Origin: Blasia pusilla
Taxonomy: Eukaryota > Marchantiophyta > Marchantiopsida > Blasiales
Length of the DNA stretch: 64,000 bases
NCBI GenBank assembly: GCA_050084515.1
Contig: CM114272.1
Location: 50,902,001-50,966,000, forward strand
Reading direction: 5' to 3'
Shown here: one piece after another, positions 47,701 to 59,301 of the stretch
How the letters are laid out: every line of letters starts with the position of its first letter
How positions within the stretch are numbered: position 1 is the stretch's first letter
The notes under the pieces: generated by a model
Databases searched by the model: none
The model's input: only the letters and a program-made list of their open reading frames with translations
Told to the model about the DNA's origin: nothing
Program-made: the position numbers and the translations under genes

Positions 47701-50348
47701 CGGAAGGGGCAGGGTAAGATGTTTCGGTTCTCTTGATGGGAATTACAAGGCACAGGACTTTGCATCTCGCCTGGAGTAGCGGGTGAGTCTTGTTGAGATG
47801 TAGGTGAATGGGGCAAGGCTGGATCAGAAATGGAGGACATTGGGAGTTCTGGGCCTTGCAGACCTAGAGAAGAGGATAAGTGGTGGGTTTCGCTGGCTCT
47901 ATTGAAGGTCGTGCACCCAACTGGGACCTTAGAATTTGGAGACAGAGGGTTGATCTGTGAATCTTCTTGTGTCGGGGACGAAGGTGGGATCTGCGAATCA
48001 CGGGCTGAGAAGATCTTAAATGTGGCGGGAGCATCTCTACTCTTGTTTGTCAGGGTGATCTCCAATGTATAGGTTGAGTCTCTCTGCAAACACGGACAGT
48101 CTTTGTAAGCTGGTCACTCGATGCTCTCACAGAGTATTTTTCTCCCAATACTCACACAGTTTTGTATGGCATAGGCACTTCTTGTAGTTGATCCCTGAGG
48201 TCAACTGGAAAACAAACCATTGAATACTGACAGAACCGAATTCATGGAGCTGCAACTCACCCTTCATCCTCTAATTGAGGAGATGAGGCAGTGAGGGATA
48301 GGTTGAAAATCCGTGAAGAGCGCTAGCCCTATAGCCTAAAACGACTATATAAATCTCCTTTCTTTCATAACTATCTTGTATGTGCAACAAGAAACCTCAT
48401 TAGTAAACGACACATTAGACAATACCATCACCAGAAAATTGTCTCAATACAATCAGCAGAGAATGGTCTCAACACAATCACCAGACAATGGTCTATTAAC
48501 TCGAAAAGTGAGAGCGTGTAGGTTTGAAGCATCGTCAAAAGATGGAGGTTCGTATATCCATTAGTTTGCTCAGAATGTAGAGTTGGAATGAAATTGCGAC
48601 ATCGAGATGGTTGTAGGGGAAGTGTTGAAGCTAACCTGACACAAACCGAAGTCAAGCACAGGTGGAGACATAATAACATGAGGTCCAGTTACGTGCCCTT
48701 CCACCTTCAATGCAAGAGGTAGTTTCCCCTTATGACAGGGGCTTTCAACTAAACAAGGGAGTACCAATTCGATTCTACCAACTTTCTTTGCCTTCATGGT
48801 CACTTCGATCTTCTTTGAGCTGGTTGCTCCTACTTTTCCAGTCATAGGAAAAGTGCAGGCCGAGTTCTCCACAACACCATATGGAGTTTTAGGACGCTGC
48901 CAGGTGAAAATGACTTCGGTGGGGCTGTTGTTAACTATCTCAATATTCTGTATCCGATTCTGGCCAACAGTCAGAATCCCAGAAAATTGGAGCAACGACG
49001 GAATTATCTGGGTGTCGAAGTACGTCCCTGATCCGTCTAAGTCCAATTCGAGCATCCTGAAGATTGTGCCTCCATTTTCAACTTGTGACACATGGAAGAT
49101 GCCGTCAATGCAGGCTGTGACTTGTTGGAGCTTGGATTGTTCAAGTTTCTTGCCACTGCGTTCAAATCCACTTCTGTCTATGCCCCACAGAATTCTTTTC
49201 TCCCATTCCATGTTCGCAAGTTCATTGGCCTTTTTGTATTCGACCGATCTAAGATTCTCCCTGAATTCCCTCCAGACGTCTGAGCTCAGAGGCAAAGGAC
49301 TGCGGGTGTCAACATATAGACAAGCAACCTGGTGATAGTTTTCCAGATCTGATGGAGTGAATTTGAATCGAACAGGAGTCTCGGCTTCTTCAGCAAAGAC
49401 CCCAGAGGCCGGGTCTGGTTCGAATATCGGAAAGTTCTCGATTGTCGATACTCTTTCCTTCAATATGCACTCTGGGTCCACCTCCTGATCCGGTGCCAAG
49501 TGCTTGGATTGAATACGCCAATAGAATCTGATGGGCAGTGGAATGTGGCTCTTCACGGTGACCTCCTTGGAAATTGTGTGGGATACAGTCACATGACCAA
49601 AGTCTACACCCAATTCTATCTGTCCTGGTCTGAAGTCTTGCCCCTCCAGCTTTTGGAGGTTGAGCTTCAGGGCCACTCCAGTCGCTTTGATTTTCACCTC
49701 CCAATGCAGGTGAGTGTGGGTCCGAAGCTGAAGGTAGATGTAGTAGGTCCCGGGAGCGGGAGGCCGGAAGAGAACAATAAACTCCTGTTTCTGCTCAGCT
49801 GTTGTAGTGAATTCCTGTGGATACAAAATGAAGGGGGGAACGAGTAGAACATTGTTTTGGTAGTATTCCTCCTCAAGATCATCGTAGCGACAATCTCGTG
49901 TTGGAGAATGGTCATCACGATCATTGACGTTCTTGTAGGGCGTGAAGAAGAACTTTGCTCCCGCTCCCCTGCTCGTTAAGGTATAATGATAGCAAATGGC
50001 GTGTCCAGCGAGACAGATACCCATATCAACAAAAGTAGGAAAAACCACCACAGGATATGGATTGATGGCTTCCAGCCTGATGTGAACAGTATCCATCTCT
50101 GTCTTCACAGTGACGAAATCCTTGTATAGGTACACGGTAGGGGGCTGGAAAATGATGTCAAAATCACATTTATGACCAGAAACCAATGTTCGACCTTGAA
50201 AGGGTTCTTCGTCCGAGTTGATAGAGTATTCATGAGTGACAGGTTTCAACACCCTGTCACAGCTCGCCAGTGGGGCTGAGTTAGTCCAAGCTCTTACGGT
50301 CCCGTGAGGTAATCGAAGTTGCTCCGTTTTAGTGTGTTGATGTAGCAT
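41780..50348 (-). CDS. DLEC1-like (CFAP81): DLEC1/CFAP81-type axonemal protein with ASH domains (7 exons, 2048 aa as modelled)
   Basis: Exons in order of transcription: 50348-48636, 48083-45948, 45513-45037, 44847-43964, 43217-42833, 42551-42339, 42118-41780. All introns are GT-AG and all joins keep phase, including the 2+1 split codon between exons 4 and 5. The protein is a chain of ASH/MSP-like beta domains; recurring phrases are D-F-G or G-V-D-F-G-H followed by an N-x-S-P-type strand. Colinear similarity to animal DLEC1 supports the call: F-Y-W-R-I-Q, then F-T-P-S-D-L-E-N-Y-H, R-N-H-S-P-I, and I-T-N-P-Y-T-H. In Chlamydomonas the relative FAP81 belongs to the central apparatus. Two long polar insertions are notable: about 295 residues in exon 2 (47115-48000) and an acidic/Ser/Arg-rich stretch in exon 4. 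The C-terminus is Lys-rich. About 340 N-terminal residues of animal DLEC1 have no match, and an in-frame TGA precedes the modelled ATG, so an upstream exon may be missing. HYDIN or CFAP47 fit less well. Confidence 0.85.
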
Positions 50349-53300
50349 TCAATTCCTTCCCTGTCAAATCTTCAAGTTCCACCAAACAATGTCCACATCT
50401 CTTCTCCCTCGTGTAGGAAGACTACAGAGCGCACAGGAAACCAGATTAATCTGAATTCTGTCAGATCCACTACACATATTCGTTACATGTTCTGGAAGTC
50501 TACAACCACAAAGTATACTGTGATTGGTTTTTGATCCATATGGATGTGGCATTTCAATCGAGCTGAAGTCGACCGAGGTCTCCCTCAAGATGAAAGCTAG
50601 GTTCTCATTCCTGACGAAAGTTCAAGCGCACAAAAGTGGTGCTCTCAGAGAGAAGATTTGCAGGTCACATTCAGGAGAGGCCTTTCTCATCCAATTTTGA
50701 CGTTGGGGCAATGGCATCGAAAAGCACATGATAAAACTACTGGAAGTTGAGTACCTGATGCGTTGGCTCCAGGGACTCACGTTAAGAATGCGCATATGTT
50801 GAACGTATGTTTTGTTAGGTTCTGCACGTGGCGGTGCGTGGACAAGTCAGGCATTTATACATAGCATACGCCGTGTCCTCTCATCATGTTCTAGCAAAAG
50901 CTGGCTAGTCTCTGCGCTTTCCTTCTTTGACATCACAGGAGTTCTCTGAGTTTCTACTACTAGCACGTCATAGCCGCAAAGGGATCAATTTCTACTCTGG
51001 AGAGCGGATCGTTCTTGATAGATGAGCAGGTGCAGCAACTCTTACATGACTGTATTCAAGAGCGCTGTGTCATCGATCTGAGTTTCTAGTGCTAGCACAT
51101 TGTCCTCCGAGGGTCATATAAAATCTGGAGAGCAAATAATTCTCTTCTCCACTCAGGAGAAAAAACTTCTGCTCTCTGGTTTCTGCATGCGAGTGTCTTT
51201 TGTGGTGAAGTAGTACTAACGAGTAGCTCTCACGGGTAGAATTGATTCTGGAGGGCGGATCCTTCTGCAGCAACTCTTACACTTGCAAGAGTGTCTATTC
51301 TAGAACTTGAGGAGAGGATTATACAGCAACTCTCGGATTTTTGCATGCACGAGTATGACAAGGCGAACTGGTAGTATCTACTGACAGATTGAATCAATGT
51401 TTGCCTTAGTAGCTGCCCATTTCAAACAGCTCATATTGCATGGCCCAACGAGAGAGCAGATTACCCAAACTCCTCATGTAGTTGAATCAGGCTCACCAAA
51501 TCCATCAAAGTACGCCACGGTAGGATCAAGTAGCATATACTTTTTACCCTCTGGCGTATCCGTCAGTCGGAAAATTCTCAAAGCCTGCATTCACCCAGAA
51601 CGATGTTTATCCGATCAGCTGGTTCGCGTGAAGCTTGACTGAGTTTCACCTCTACATTTCTGACTTGTGTCACTTTGAAATGGGAGGGAGGGAGGTGAAA
51701 GTGCGTGATTGATCCAGACGAATGGAAGTGGAGTGAGACTATCTGTCTCTGCTCAGGATGACTGCTTCCAAGTGCTTCCATTTGCTGACCACATTTTGAC
51801 TGCCATAGCTTGCCAGGGATCATGCAGTCTCGCCATTAGTGGGAAATGCAAGCTGAGAAGCTGGGAAGTCTACAAAGCGTGCAGCAAGCTTTCTAGACAG
51901 GTGAGAGATTTGGGATGCTTCTAGGTCCTTTGTTGTGGGTTGGAATCAAATGTTTGAAAGTTTGTGGAAAAAGTTGGGCACCTTGATATGTTTCTGCTGA
52001 GTTGCATAACGTGGATTCTGAAGGTAGCTCACATGTTCATGCAATTTGCGCCATATTACTCCACTCTGCATATTGGCGCCGTGAGCCCAAGAGATTTGAT
52101 CATCCAATGAGTCGTCATCAACTTATATCACACATCAAAGGAATCCCCATCTTGTGCAAAAGAAGAATTAAGTCTCGCAAATATTTATGTTACTAGTTGA
52201 GGAGGAGCGGAGATGATTATGTGAAGAAAGTCTCTTTTGGAAGAATTGAAACTTTTTTCAAAGAGTAAATATGATGTGTCACATTATCCTTTATAAAAAA
52301 GAAACACAAGAAGTCATTGGGTTATACGTGACTATGCACGAATGGAATACTAAATAGTTTCACCAATTTTATGATTGAAAGAAAGGAGGTTGCTTAGTTA
52401 AGGTGGCAAAAATCTTGTAAAACAAGTGAAGGCTCATAAAAGTTTAAATAAAATTATTTTTCTGAAAATTTCCAAATATCTAATGTGCTAAAATATTATC
52501 GTCGATCAATCAAACACTAGTGCGTCGTGTATGCATTTTCACTTATCTTCATTGGAAAGACAAAATCCATATTTTTGATGGGCAAGTTTAGTTATATGAT
52601 AAGTAGATGGGAACCTTTCGTCAAAGGATCTTATAAGGACCACATCCATGCCAATAGCACATCAGGTACTAATTACAAAAATTTGAAGATCACCAGATGT
52701 AAAATTGAGTAACATGACTTTGTAGAATTTCAATTATGCATCCTTTAGGTGTCAAAGCAATTATCAAACTCCTCCATGAAATCATTTGACTAGATTATTC
52801 TCATTACGTTTGAAAATTGTGTGGACCCATATGTATATCAATCTATGATGCCCCTATACAACGGTTTGGCGGCACTTGCGACACTCCATAACTTCACCGG
52901 TGATTTTCAATTCAATGACAAACCTTCTAGAGAAAATATAGATGGCGGATGAGGTGGCTCATCATTTGGAAATCCTCAACATCTAGCCCCAGTCCACGCA
53001 AACCCTCTACCATTCCTATCACCAACACACTTCCCATGACTATGTAGAATCTGATATGCATGGTGAGTATGTAGAACTTGTCTAAATCTCTCCCAAGCCA
53101 AAAGATCTAACTATGGACCACATATGTCTCACTTGAGGCCAACACTCCGCAAATAATCCACACATTTAGTTACCTCTTGGCTGGTGTGATATATAAAGTC
53201 ACCCCCATAATACTCTCCGAATTAGCTGCAATAGTGCCACACGCTCGCAAACGTGCTAAAAAGGATGTGTTTCACCAAAGTCTCATTTGTAACCAATAAT

Positions 53301-54943
53301 CACACCTCCAACATCCTCACAATTATCTATGGAAAGCATGGTTAAATATCAACATCCTCCTAAGTGACAACATACATAGGAACCCTCTTGGTGAGTCCAC
53401 TATGGGAGGGGTGACTTATGCTAAAATTGTCTTCGCAAAATCTCACCTTCAATGCCTTAAATCCTCTCTTGAAAATCCTCATAGGCAACCTCCGGATATA
53501 CAAGTTGTTGCATAAATTTTTGTAGGATCACCACTTGTGAACTCCCATTAGATTGCCATAAAAGTCAATTGGAATGGTTCGTATGGCGACATGGAAACCC
53601 CATTGGATTCCCATAAAAATGCAAACTAAGTTTGGAGACCCACATGTGTAAAACACCACCTTATGGGAGACCAGGTCTTGAGGTGTCAAATGCGGTAATT
53701 CACACTTGTGAACCCACACTGGATGTGTGAAGGGATGCTAGATCTGGAGGTTGATAGAAGTGTACATAAGCAAAATATTGCTCACACGGGAAACCAGCTG
53801 AAAACTTGGCACACAAGAAAACTTATGAAAAATTTGGCACACAAAAAATTGTGGAAAGTTTGTTAATCTATTGAAAAATCGTTGCAAAAGGAGACACCGG
53901 ATCCAGAGGTGTTAGCCTCTGCAACGGAAACTGTCTTAATTATGATAGGGCCACTCAAATCCGGAATGCGGGCAAGTTAGGAGGCCCCCGGATACCTTCG
54001 TTACGGCGGAGCCCCGTCTGAAGAAATGAGAATCGGTGTGCCGTTCGTCTAAACGAAGTTTTGTTAGGGACGTCCGAAAGAGATTTTTGTCCTTTTTCAG
54101 ATGATATCAAAATTTTAATGTTTTCTTTATTTTAAATAATAATTACTAGTGAACAAAACTTGCTCGTGTGAAATGAGCGGCCACTTCTTCCCTGCTCTAG
54201 CGTCTTCCCGCGGGGGAGAATTGAGTAACCCTAATGGGGGGTGTCAAAGATTAGCCTATGCAGAATTACGAGGGTGTTGTAAAGGAAGAAAAAAATGCTT
54301 CTCCCCGTCACGGAACAACCGACGAAAAATTCTCCCACCTACTGAAAAAAGTCAAAAGACACCGGGTTTGAACCACTAGACTCCTTATGCAGAAAAGTCC
54401 CGCTTGAGGGGAATCTTCTTAGTCCAAACTTCTTTCATAACCAGAAAGAACCTTCCTTACTCATCTTTATTTTTTAAAGAGGGAGGAAGGTCTTTATTTT
54501 TCCTACAACTAGTTCGTTCAAGCTTTTCTTGGGAGTGTGGCATGAGTAGTTAGTAAGGGACCACTAATCCTACTTAATTTAAGAAGAAACCACAAAAAAT
54601 TCATCCTCTGATTAATATATAAAAAATGAATGAAGGATTGGAAGTTATTTATTTTTTGAAATGAGTGGATAGGGATGGGATACCCGAATGTAGAAGTGAA
54701 TCTAAAAGAAAATCATTTTGAAAGGTTTTTGAAAAAAAAAGTCTCACTTTTTTTTGAAATAATTGTCGCACTTGCACACAACTTTTTGTCTTGAACCTAT
54801 TTTGTTACCATTTTTAAATTTGTAAACTAAATATACAGATCCAATTTATTACATGAATGAATGAAACAAGCAAACACTTTTAACCTTAAAATCCACTTTA
54901 TTATAATAACAAACCTAAAAGAGTAAGTCATTTATAATGAGTA
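50349..54943. other. gene-free stretch upstream of the DLEC1-type gene
   Basis: 50.4-52.2 kb has repeated phrases (for example GCAGCAACTCTTACA near 51032 and 51262) and may include the DLEC1-type promoter or an unseen first exon. 52.2-54.9 kb is AT-rich. Two imperfect copies of CCCATTGGATTCCCATAAAA lie near 53546 and 53601. No domain is recognised on either strand. Confidence 0.4.
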
Positions 54944-55312
54944 CTAGTAAGGTGCCTGTTGATGCACGTAAATACTCTTGCCATGAGAGAGAGAGATGAG
55001 GATCTCATGGGGTGGCCAATCGGAGACAAGGAATCCATCCGGGAAAAACAAGTTGTTTGAAGAGCTTCCGCTAATGAATAGCCCGTGAAAGGAAAGGGCC
55101 CGTGTAAGCGTGTAGTATGTGAAGAGAAGACATTAATGATGTTACACACAAAATCAAAGTTTTTTTGTCTACCACTATATAATTTTGCTATGAGATATAA
55201 CACGTGAAACATTTCAACTATGGAATAGAAATGTTATGGAATAGAAATGTTAGAAAATCATAAGAGAGACGTTTGCAAATCAAGAAGACATTATTTCACA
55301 TTAAAATATAGA
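54944..55312 (-). mobile_element. non-autonomous Helitron-like element, 369 bp
   Basis: The minus-strand 5' end TCTATATTTTAATG is at 55312 and the 3' end CTAG|T at 54944. The interior holds the family blocks CTTCTTGATTTGCAAACGTC and GTGTAACATCATTAATGTC. It is longer than the 200-bp copies because of extra sequence in its middle. It ends 90 bp from the stop codon of the next gene. Confidence 0.65.
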
Positions 55313-55401
55313 CTAAAATTTTCCAAGAATTCTCTCCAATTTTATTTCGTTTCGAAAAAATAAACTTGGCATGTCGTGTATGTGATGGGCGAGGTGCAGA
55401 C

Positions 55402-57929
55402 TCAGAGAGGCGGAGAGAAGGAAGTGAGGAGAGGGCGGACCCGGCCATGGAGATGGTACGCCAATCGGTGGTTCATTTCTTTGACGGTGTATATCTTGGC
55501 GTACTTCTTCCAATCATCGCCGGGAGTTCCTCGATCCTTGAGAATGGCGGTTCTCAGATGTCTGGGCAGGTACATGCTGTTGCAGTACTTCTTCCAAGGA
55601 ATCGGTTTCTTCGGTAAGGGCGTGCGCATCATCTCCCTCTGCGCCTGCAGTTTCTGTCGGAATTCCGCTGCCTTGCTCAGCGCCTCTTCTCTCGCCTGTA
55701 CCACACGCCATGTCAGTAATTTTGCGTCGTCCTGGCGTTCTCAGGTCACGCTGTGTAGAAGCTTTTGTGCGTTGGAGATTCGTTCGTGGGAGAGGCATTT
55801 TTTGTTTCTTGACAGGGAATCATTTTCTCCGCAATCTCTTGTTTTTCGTAGGCCTGGCGCTCTCTGGCTATGATCAGTAGAAGGTAGTGCTCTAGAGAAT
55901 CGTTGGTGAGAGAGGCGTGTCGAATTTCTCGACTCTGAATTGTTTTCTTTACAGGCGCGCCCGCGTGTTCCACGAACCCCTATGTGTACACCGGAGATAT
56001 AGCCGCGAGAGGGGAATTATCTTTTTCTCGACACTGAATAAGTTCTCCGCAATCTCAAGAGGTTTCCCTATGCTTCGGAAGCAGAGGATAGTATCCCGGT
56101 AACGACGATTTGAAGATGTCAACATCAACCTGGAAATTGTCTATCAGAAATGTGTGCACCAGAGATAAGAGAGAGACAGATGTGCTCCTCCACTATCTCA
56201 TCTAAATAGAATTACGAGAGTGCTTGAGACACTCAGTGCTTGGAACACACCGAGCTTGAAAATTAGAGAACGGGTTGGTGGAATTGAGAAATGGAAGCTT
56301 CTCCCCCCGGATCCAAGAAGTATCCGAGATCATCTTCGACACCGAAATGGAAATTGCAGAGGTGCCAAATGAGAGCTGGATTTTTCTCAAATCTAATCAT
56401 CCGAGCGATCCTCAGCAGAGAAATGAGATCAATCGCAAAGAGGACCAAAGTGTGCAGTGCTTTCTCCCACACCGTTACTCGCAATTCGTTTGGGATTCGC
56501 GCGCTACAGTTCCTCAACTCTTCACATCCTACCAGATGATGGCCCTAAAACATGAAGTGTTGAAAAGAGGGGCAACAGGATCCAAAGTGCAAACAGGGCT
56601 GAAACGGGACTTGCTTCCTGCATCCTTCCCTCCCAAACAAAAGCTTCCGATCACGAGCGCAGATCGTTCTCAAATCTCAGCATCCCAAAAGCACAGCTCC
56701 GACAAAGCAATAGATTTGGGTAACAAGATCTAATCTTGTCTTTTATGGGATGTTGGGAGAAGATAGGAATCAAGACTGGTAATAGTGCCCAATCCAACAA
56801 GGTTCTTCAGCTATAACGGAAATGAGAGAGTTGGGACCGGGAGGATGGAAGCCGCTGATGAGGATCGAACTCATGACCTTTCCCTTACGAAGGGAACGCA
56901 CTACCACTATGCTACAGAGGCACTTTTGAATGGGATGGAGTTTAAGTTGTATTTGGTTATGAATATTTTAGGGTGTATGAAAGGAAAAAGGGGAATCGCT
57001 TTGGGTGGTGGAGTGGAATGGAATGCTCGAGAAAGGAACGAGTGTTTGGGGCCAATGCTGCAGTGGTTTTTTGATAGTTTCTTTTTGTAATGGGTTTTGG
57101 AACACTAGTGAAGTGCTTTGGCACTGATTGTTCCCTCGTCCTCGAGTTTTCATCATTCACTTCCCCAGCAACAGTAGAAGTGAGAAGTGATCCAGAAATT
57201 CAAGGATTGGATTTAGGGACATACCTCTCTGAACTGCTTCTCCTCCACTGTTTCTTGTCTCTCCAGAATAGGGGTTCCAGCATCGTCGACTATAATGCTG
57301 CCTTCCTCATTGAGCTGGAAGCGTCCAGGGATGAGATTCCCTTCTGAATCCACTGCAAAGTTGCCCTCAGAGTCCATCATGTAGCGCCCAGGAAATGCAT
57401 GGCCCTCAGAATCCACCATCGCATTGCCTTGGGCGTCCAACATCATGAACACCTCCTCCTCCAGCTCTCCATCAGGGGCAAGCTGCTCCATGAGCTGTGA
57501 ATCTGTAGGAGGGCTACTGATGCTCCTTTGAATTGTGTGACTCTGGGGAGCTTCCTTGTCTGGTTTTGCTGCCATGTTCTTTGGGTCCATCTTGGAGGGC
57601 TTCCTCTCCATGGCTCTCCCTTTTTGAGCTTGGGGATCCACTGCTTTGGTTTGTTGCTTGGATGGCTCCAGGTCTTGAGGCTTTGCAGTGCCAGGAGATG
57701 CTGAGGACCTTAGAGTGGATTTCGAATCTTTAGTTATGGCTTCTTTTGGTGCTTCTGGCTTTTGAGCTTTGGGTAGTCCTTTCGTGGTCTCTTTGGATCC
57801 CTCTGATTTTTGGGTGGGGACTTCTGGATCCGACTGGGTCGTACCTTTCAGTGGTTCCTGAGTCTTGGGATCCTTGTTCGGTTTCTTGTGCAATTCCTTT
57901 GCCTTGCCTTTCTCCTTGTGATCTGCCAT
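55402..57929 (-). CDS. unrecognised 332-aa protein with D-S-E-G repeats (2 exons)
   Basis: Exon 1 is 57929-57225 (235 codons, donor GTATGT) and exon 2 is 55695-55402 (97 codons and stop, acceptor GTACAG); the join is in phase 0. An in-frame TGA nine codons upstream supports the start. Residues 1-150 are a Lys/Glu/Pro/Ser-rich, probably disordered region. Then come tandem short repeats around D-S-E-G-x4-P-G-R (about 57250-57450): M-V-D-S-E-G-H-A-F-P-G-R, A-V-D-S-E-G-N-L-I-P-G-R and a third variant. Across the junction lies a likely helix (E-E-K-Q-F-R-E into A-R-E-E-A-L-S-K-A-A). The C-terminus is basic and aromatic (P-W-K-K-Y-C-N-S-M-Y). I do not recognise the family. Its place between a DLEC1-type gene and divergent CFAP43 hints at a role in sperm flagella (inference). 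The intron carries a tRNA gene. Confidence 0.72.
56850..56921 (-). tRNA. trnT-CGU: tRNA-Thr (anticodon CGU)
   Basis: On the minus strand the 72 nt fold as a cloverleaf. The 7-bp acceptor stem (GCCTCTG with CAGCGGC) has one T-C mismatch. The D arm carries AGTGGTA. The 5-bp anticodon stem TTCCC/GGGAA encloses loop TTCGTAA (anticodon CGT). The T stem ATGAG/CTCAT encloses TTCGATC. Internal promoter boxes are present (A: TAGCATAGTGG; B: AGTTCGATCCT). No T-run terminator lies close downstream and the acceptor stem is imperfect, so it may be weakly expressed or a recent pseudogene. It lies in the intron of the 332-aa gene, on the same strand. Confidence 0.88.
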
Positions 57930-59301
57930 CTTCTCTTGGCCTATCTGCCGATGTCAGCAGCCCAGAAAATGTCTCTGAGTTTATGGGATTGAAAGAAGGA
58001 CACTCACAAAGAGTTCGAAGGGTCGCCAATCGCTCAGAGTTCCCGTAAAATTTTCGTTACTTGTATATCCCCTCCCTTCTACTTCTTCCGCTTCTACTGC
58101 TGATGCTGCTGATGACTGTCTTTGAGATAGTTGATCTGCATGGGCTCCTGAGACCCTCGCGGATGGACACGATGTTTTGATCTCTATCTCGTGCAGTGCA
58201 ATGCAGTTCGCTTTCCAGGAACTTGTCTCAAACTTCACACTGTGAAAGCAGTGCTAAATCTGCGCGTTGAGAAACGACTTTGGGCAGCTAAATTCAAGGT
58301 GGACGTGAAGTGGCACATTCCTTCGCACGAGAGCTCAAGAATGCACCAGCGACTTCAATCCACCCACAATCTTCAAGACACCCTCTGCGGCACCCACACT
58401 GCATAGACACGAGTTCTCAAGCGCTCTCACTTGTGGTTCAGAGGGAGAGAACGTTGGGGAACCGTACAGCAAAAGAATTGCAGCGGAATTCCTTGTAATT
58501 TGGTTTCGCATCTGCCAAGCTTTCTCAGACCACATCAGTCAATTCACAAGACAAACGAAGAACATCGACGCGATTGGTCTTAACGACAGACCACAAAGAT
58601 AAGCCCAAAGAAACCCGATTCCACCTCGGCCTTCTCTACTTGAGGCTCTGGAAGATTTTCGAATTGTTGCAGGAAAGGGCCCAAATTCCATGAAAGCTGG
58701 GAGGTCGGACGCATCCGCCATAACTCCGACGTTCATTTTGCACAAACCCACAGTCTCTTCGTGGGCGGGGAAGCGTAGCAAACAAAGCCAGCAACAAATG
58801 GTATTTGGGGGTGGGAGTTGAAAGGGCTAGCAACAGAATGGACTGCTGCTGACTTCCACATCCGGTTACCTCCCACAACCGGTTAGTTACTCCAACTGAC
58901 CGCCCACAAATTGAGGACGAGTGCGCAGGAAACTCGAACGATTTTAATAGTGGGTATGGTAATGTTGACGATAAACTTTACGCGCTTCACCCATGGCCCC
59001 CATCCTTCACTCCTGCATCGGGGCGTGATTACGTCCCTGGACAGTGCGAAGTTCTGGCACGTTCGTGAAGAGAGTCAGCAGCCGAGATTGAGCGTGAAAC
59101 TTCGCACCTTGTCACCTTGTCACAACCTACCCGGGAGAAGCATAGCGTAGCAGAGCAGATAGTTATTGGATGGAGCGAGAAACGTGAATGACTGCCTGAA
59201 TGCCTGGCAGCAGGCATTTGTGACGCATGAACTAATCGGCGGACACTGTGATGAGAGCTGTCCTGACGTGAGGGATCAGCAGCTGAACTGCTCTCCATTC
59301 A
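57930..59301. promoter_or_regulatory. divergent intergenic region between the 332-aa gene and CFAP43
   Basis: The two start codons are 1.37 kb apart on opposite strands. No recognisable coding sequence lies between them. A cluster of MYB-type cores occurs at 58862-58890 (CCGGTTACC, AACCGGTTAG, GTTAGTTAC). A shared promoter is inference. Confidence 0.5.

Noticed and set aside
41780-50348. HYDIN, CFAP47 or CFAP65 as the identity of the ASH-domain gene
   Set aside because: The order of similar blocks follows DLEC1 along most of the protein, and no CH domain or HYDIN-scale length is seen.
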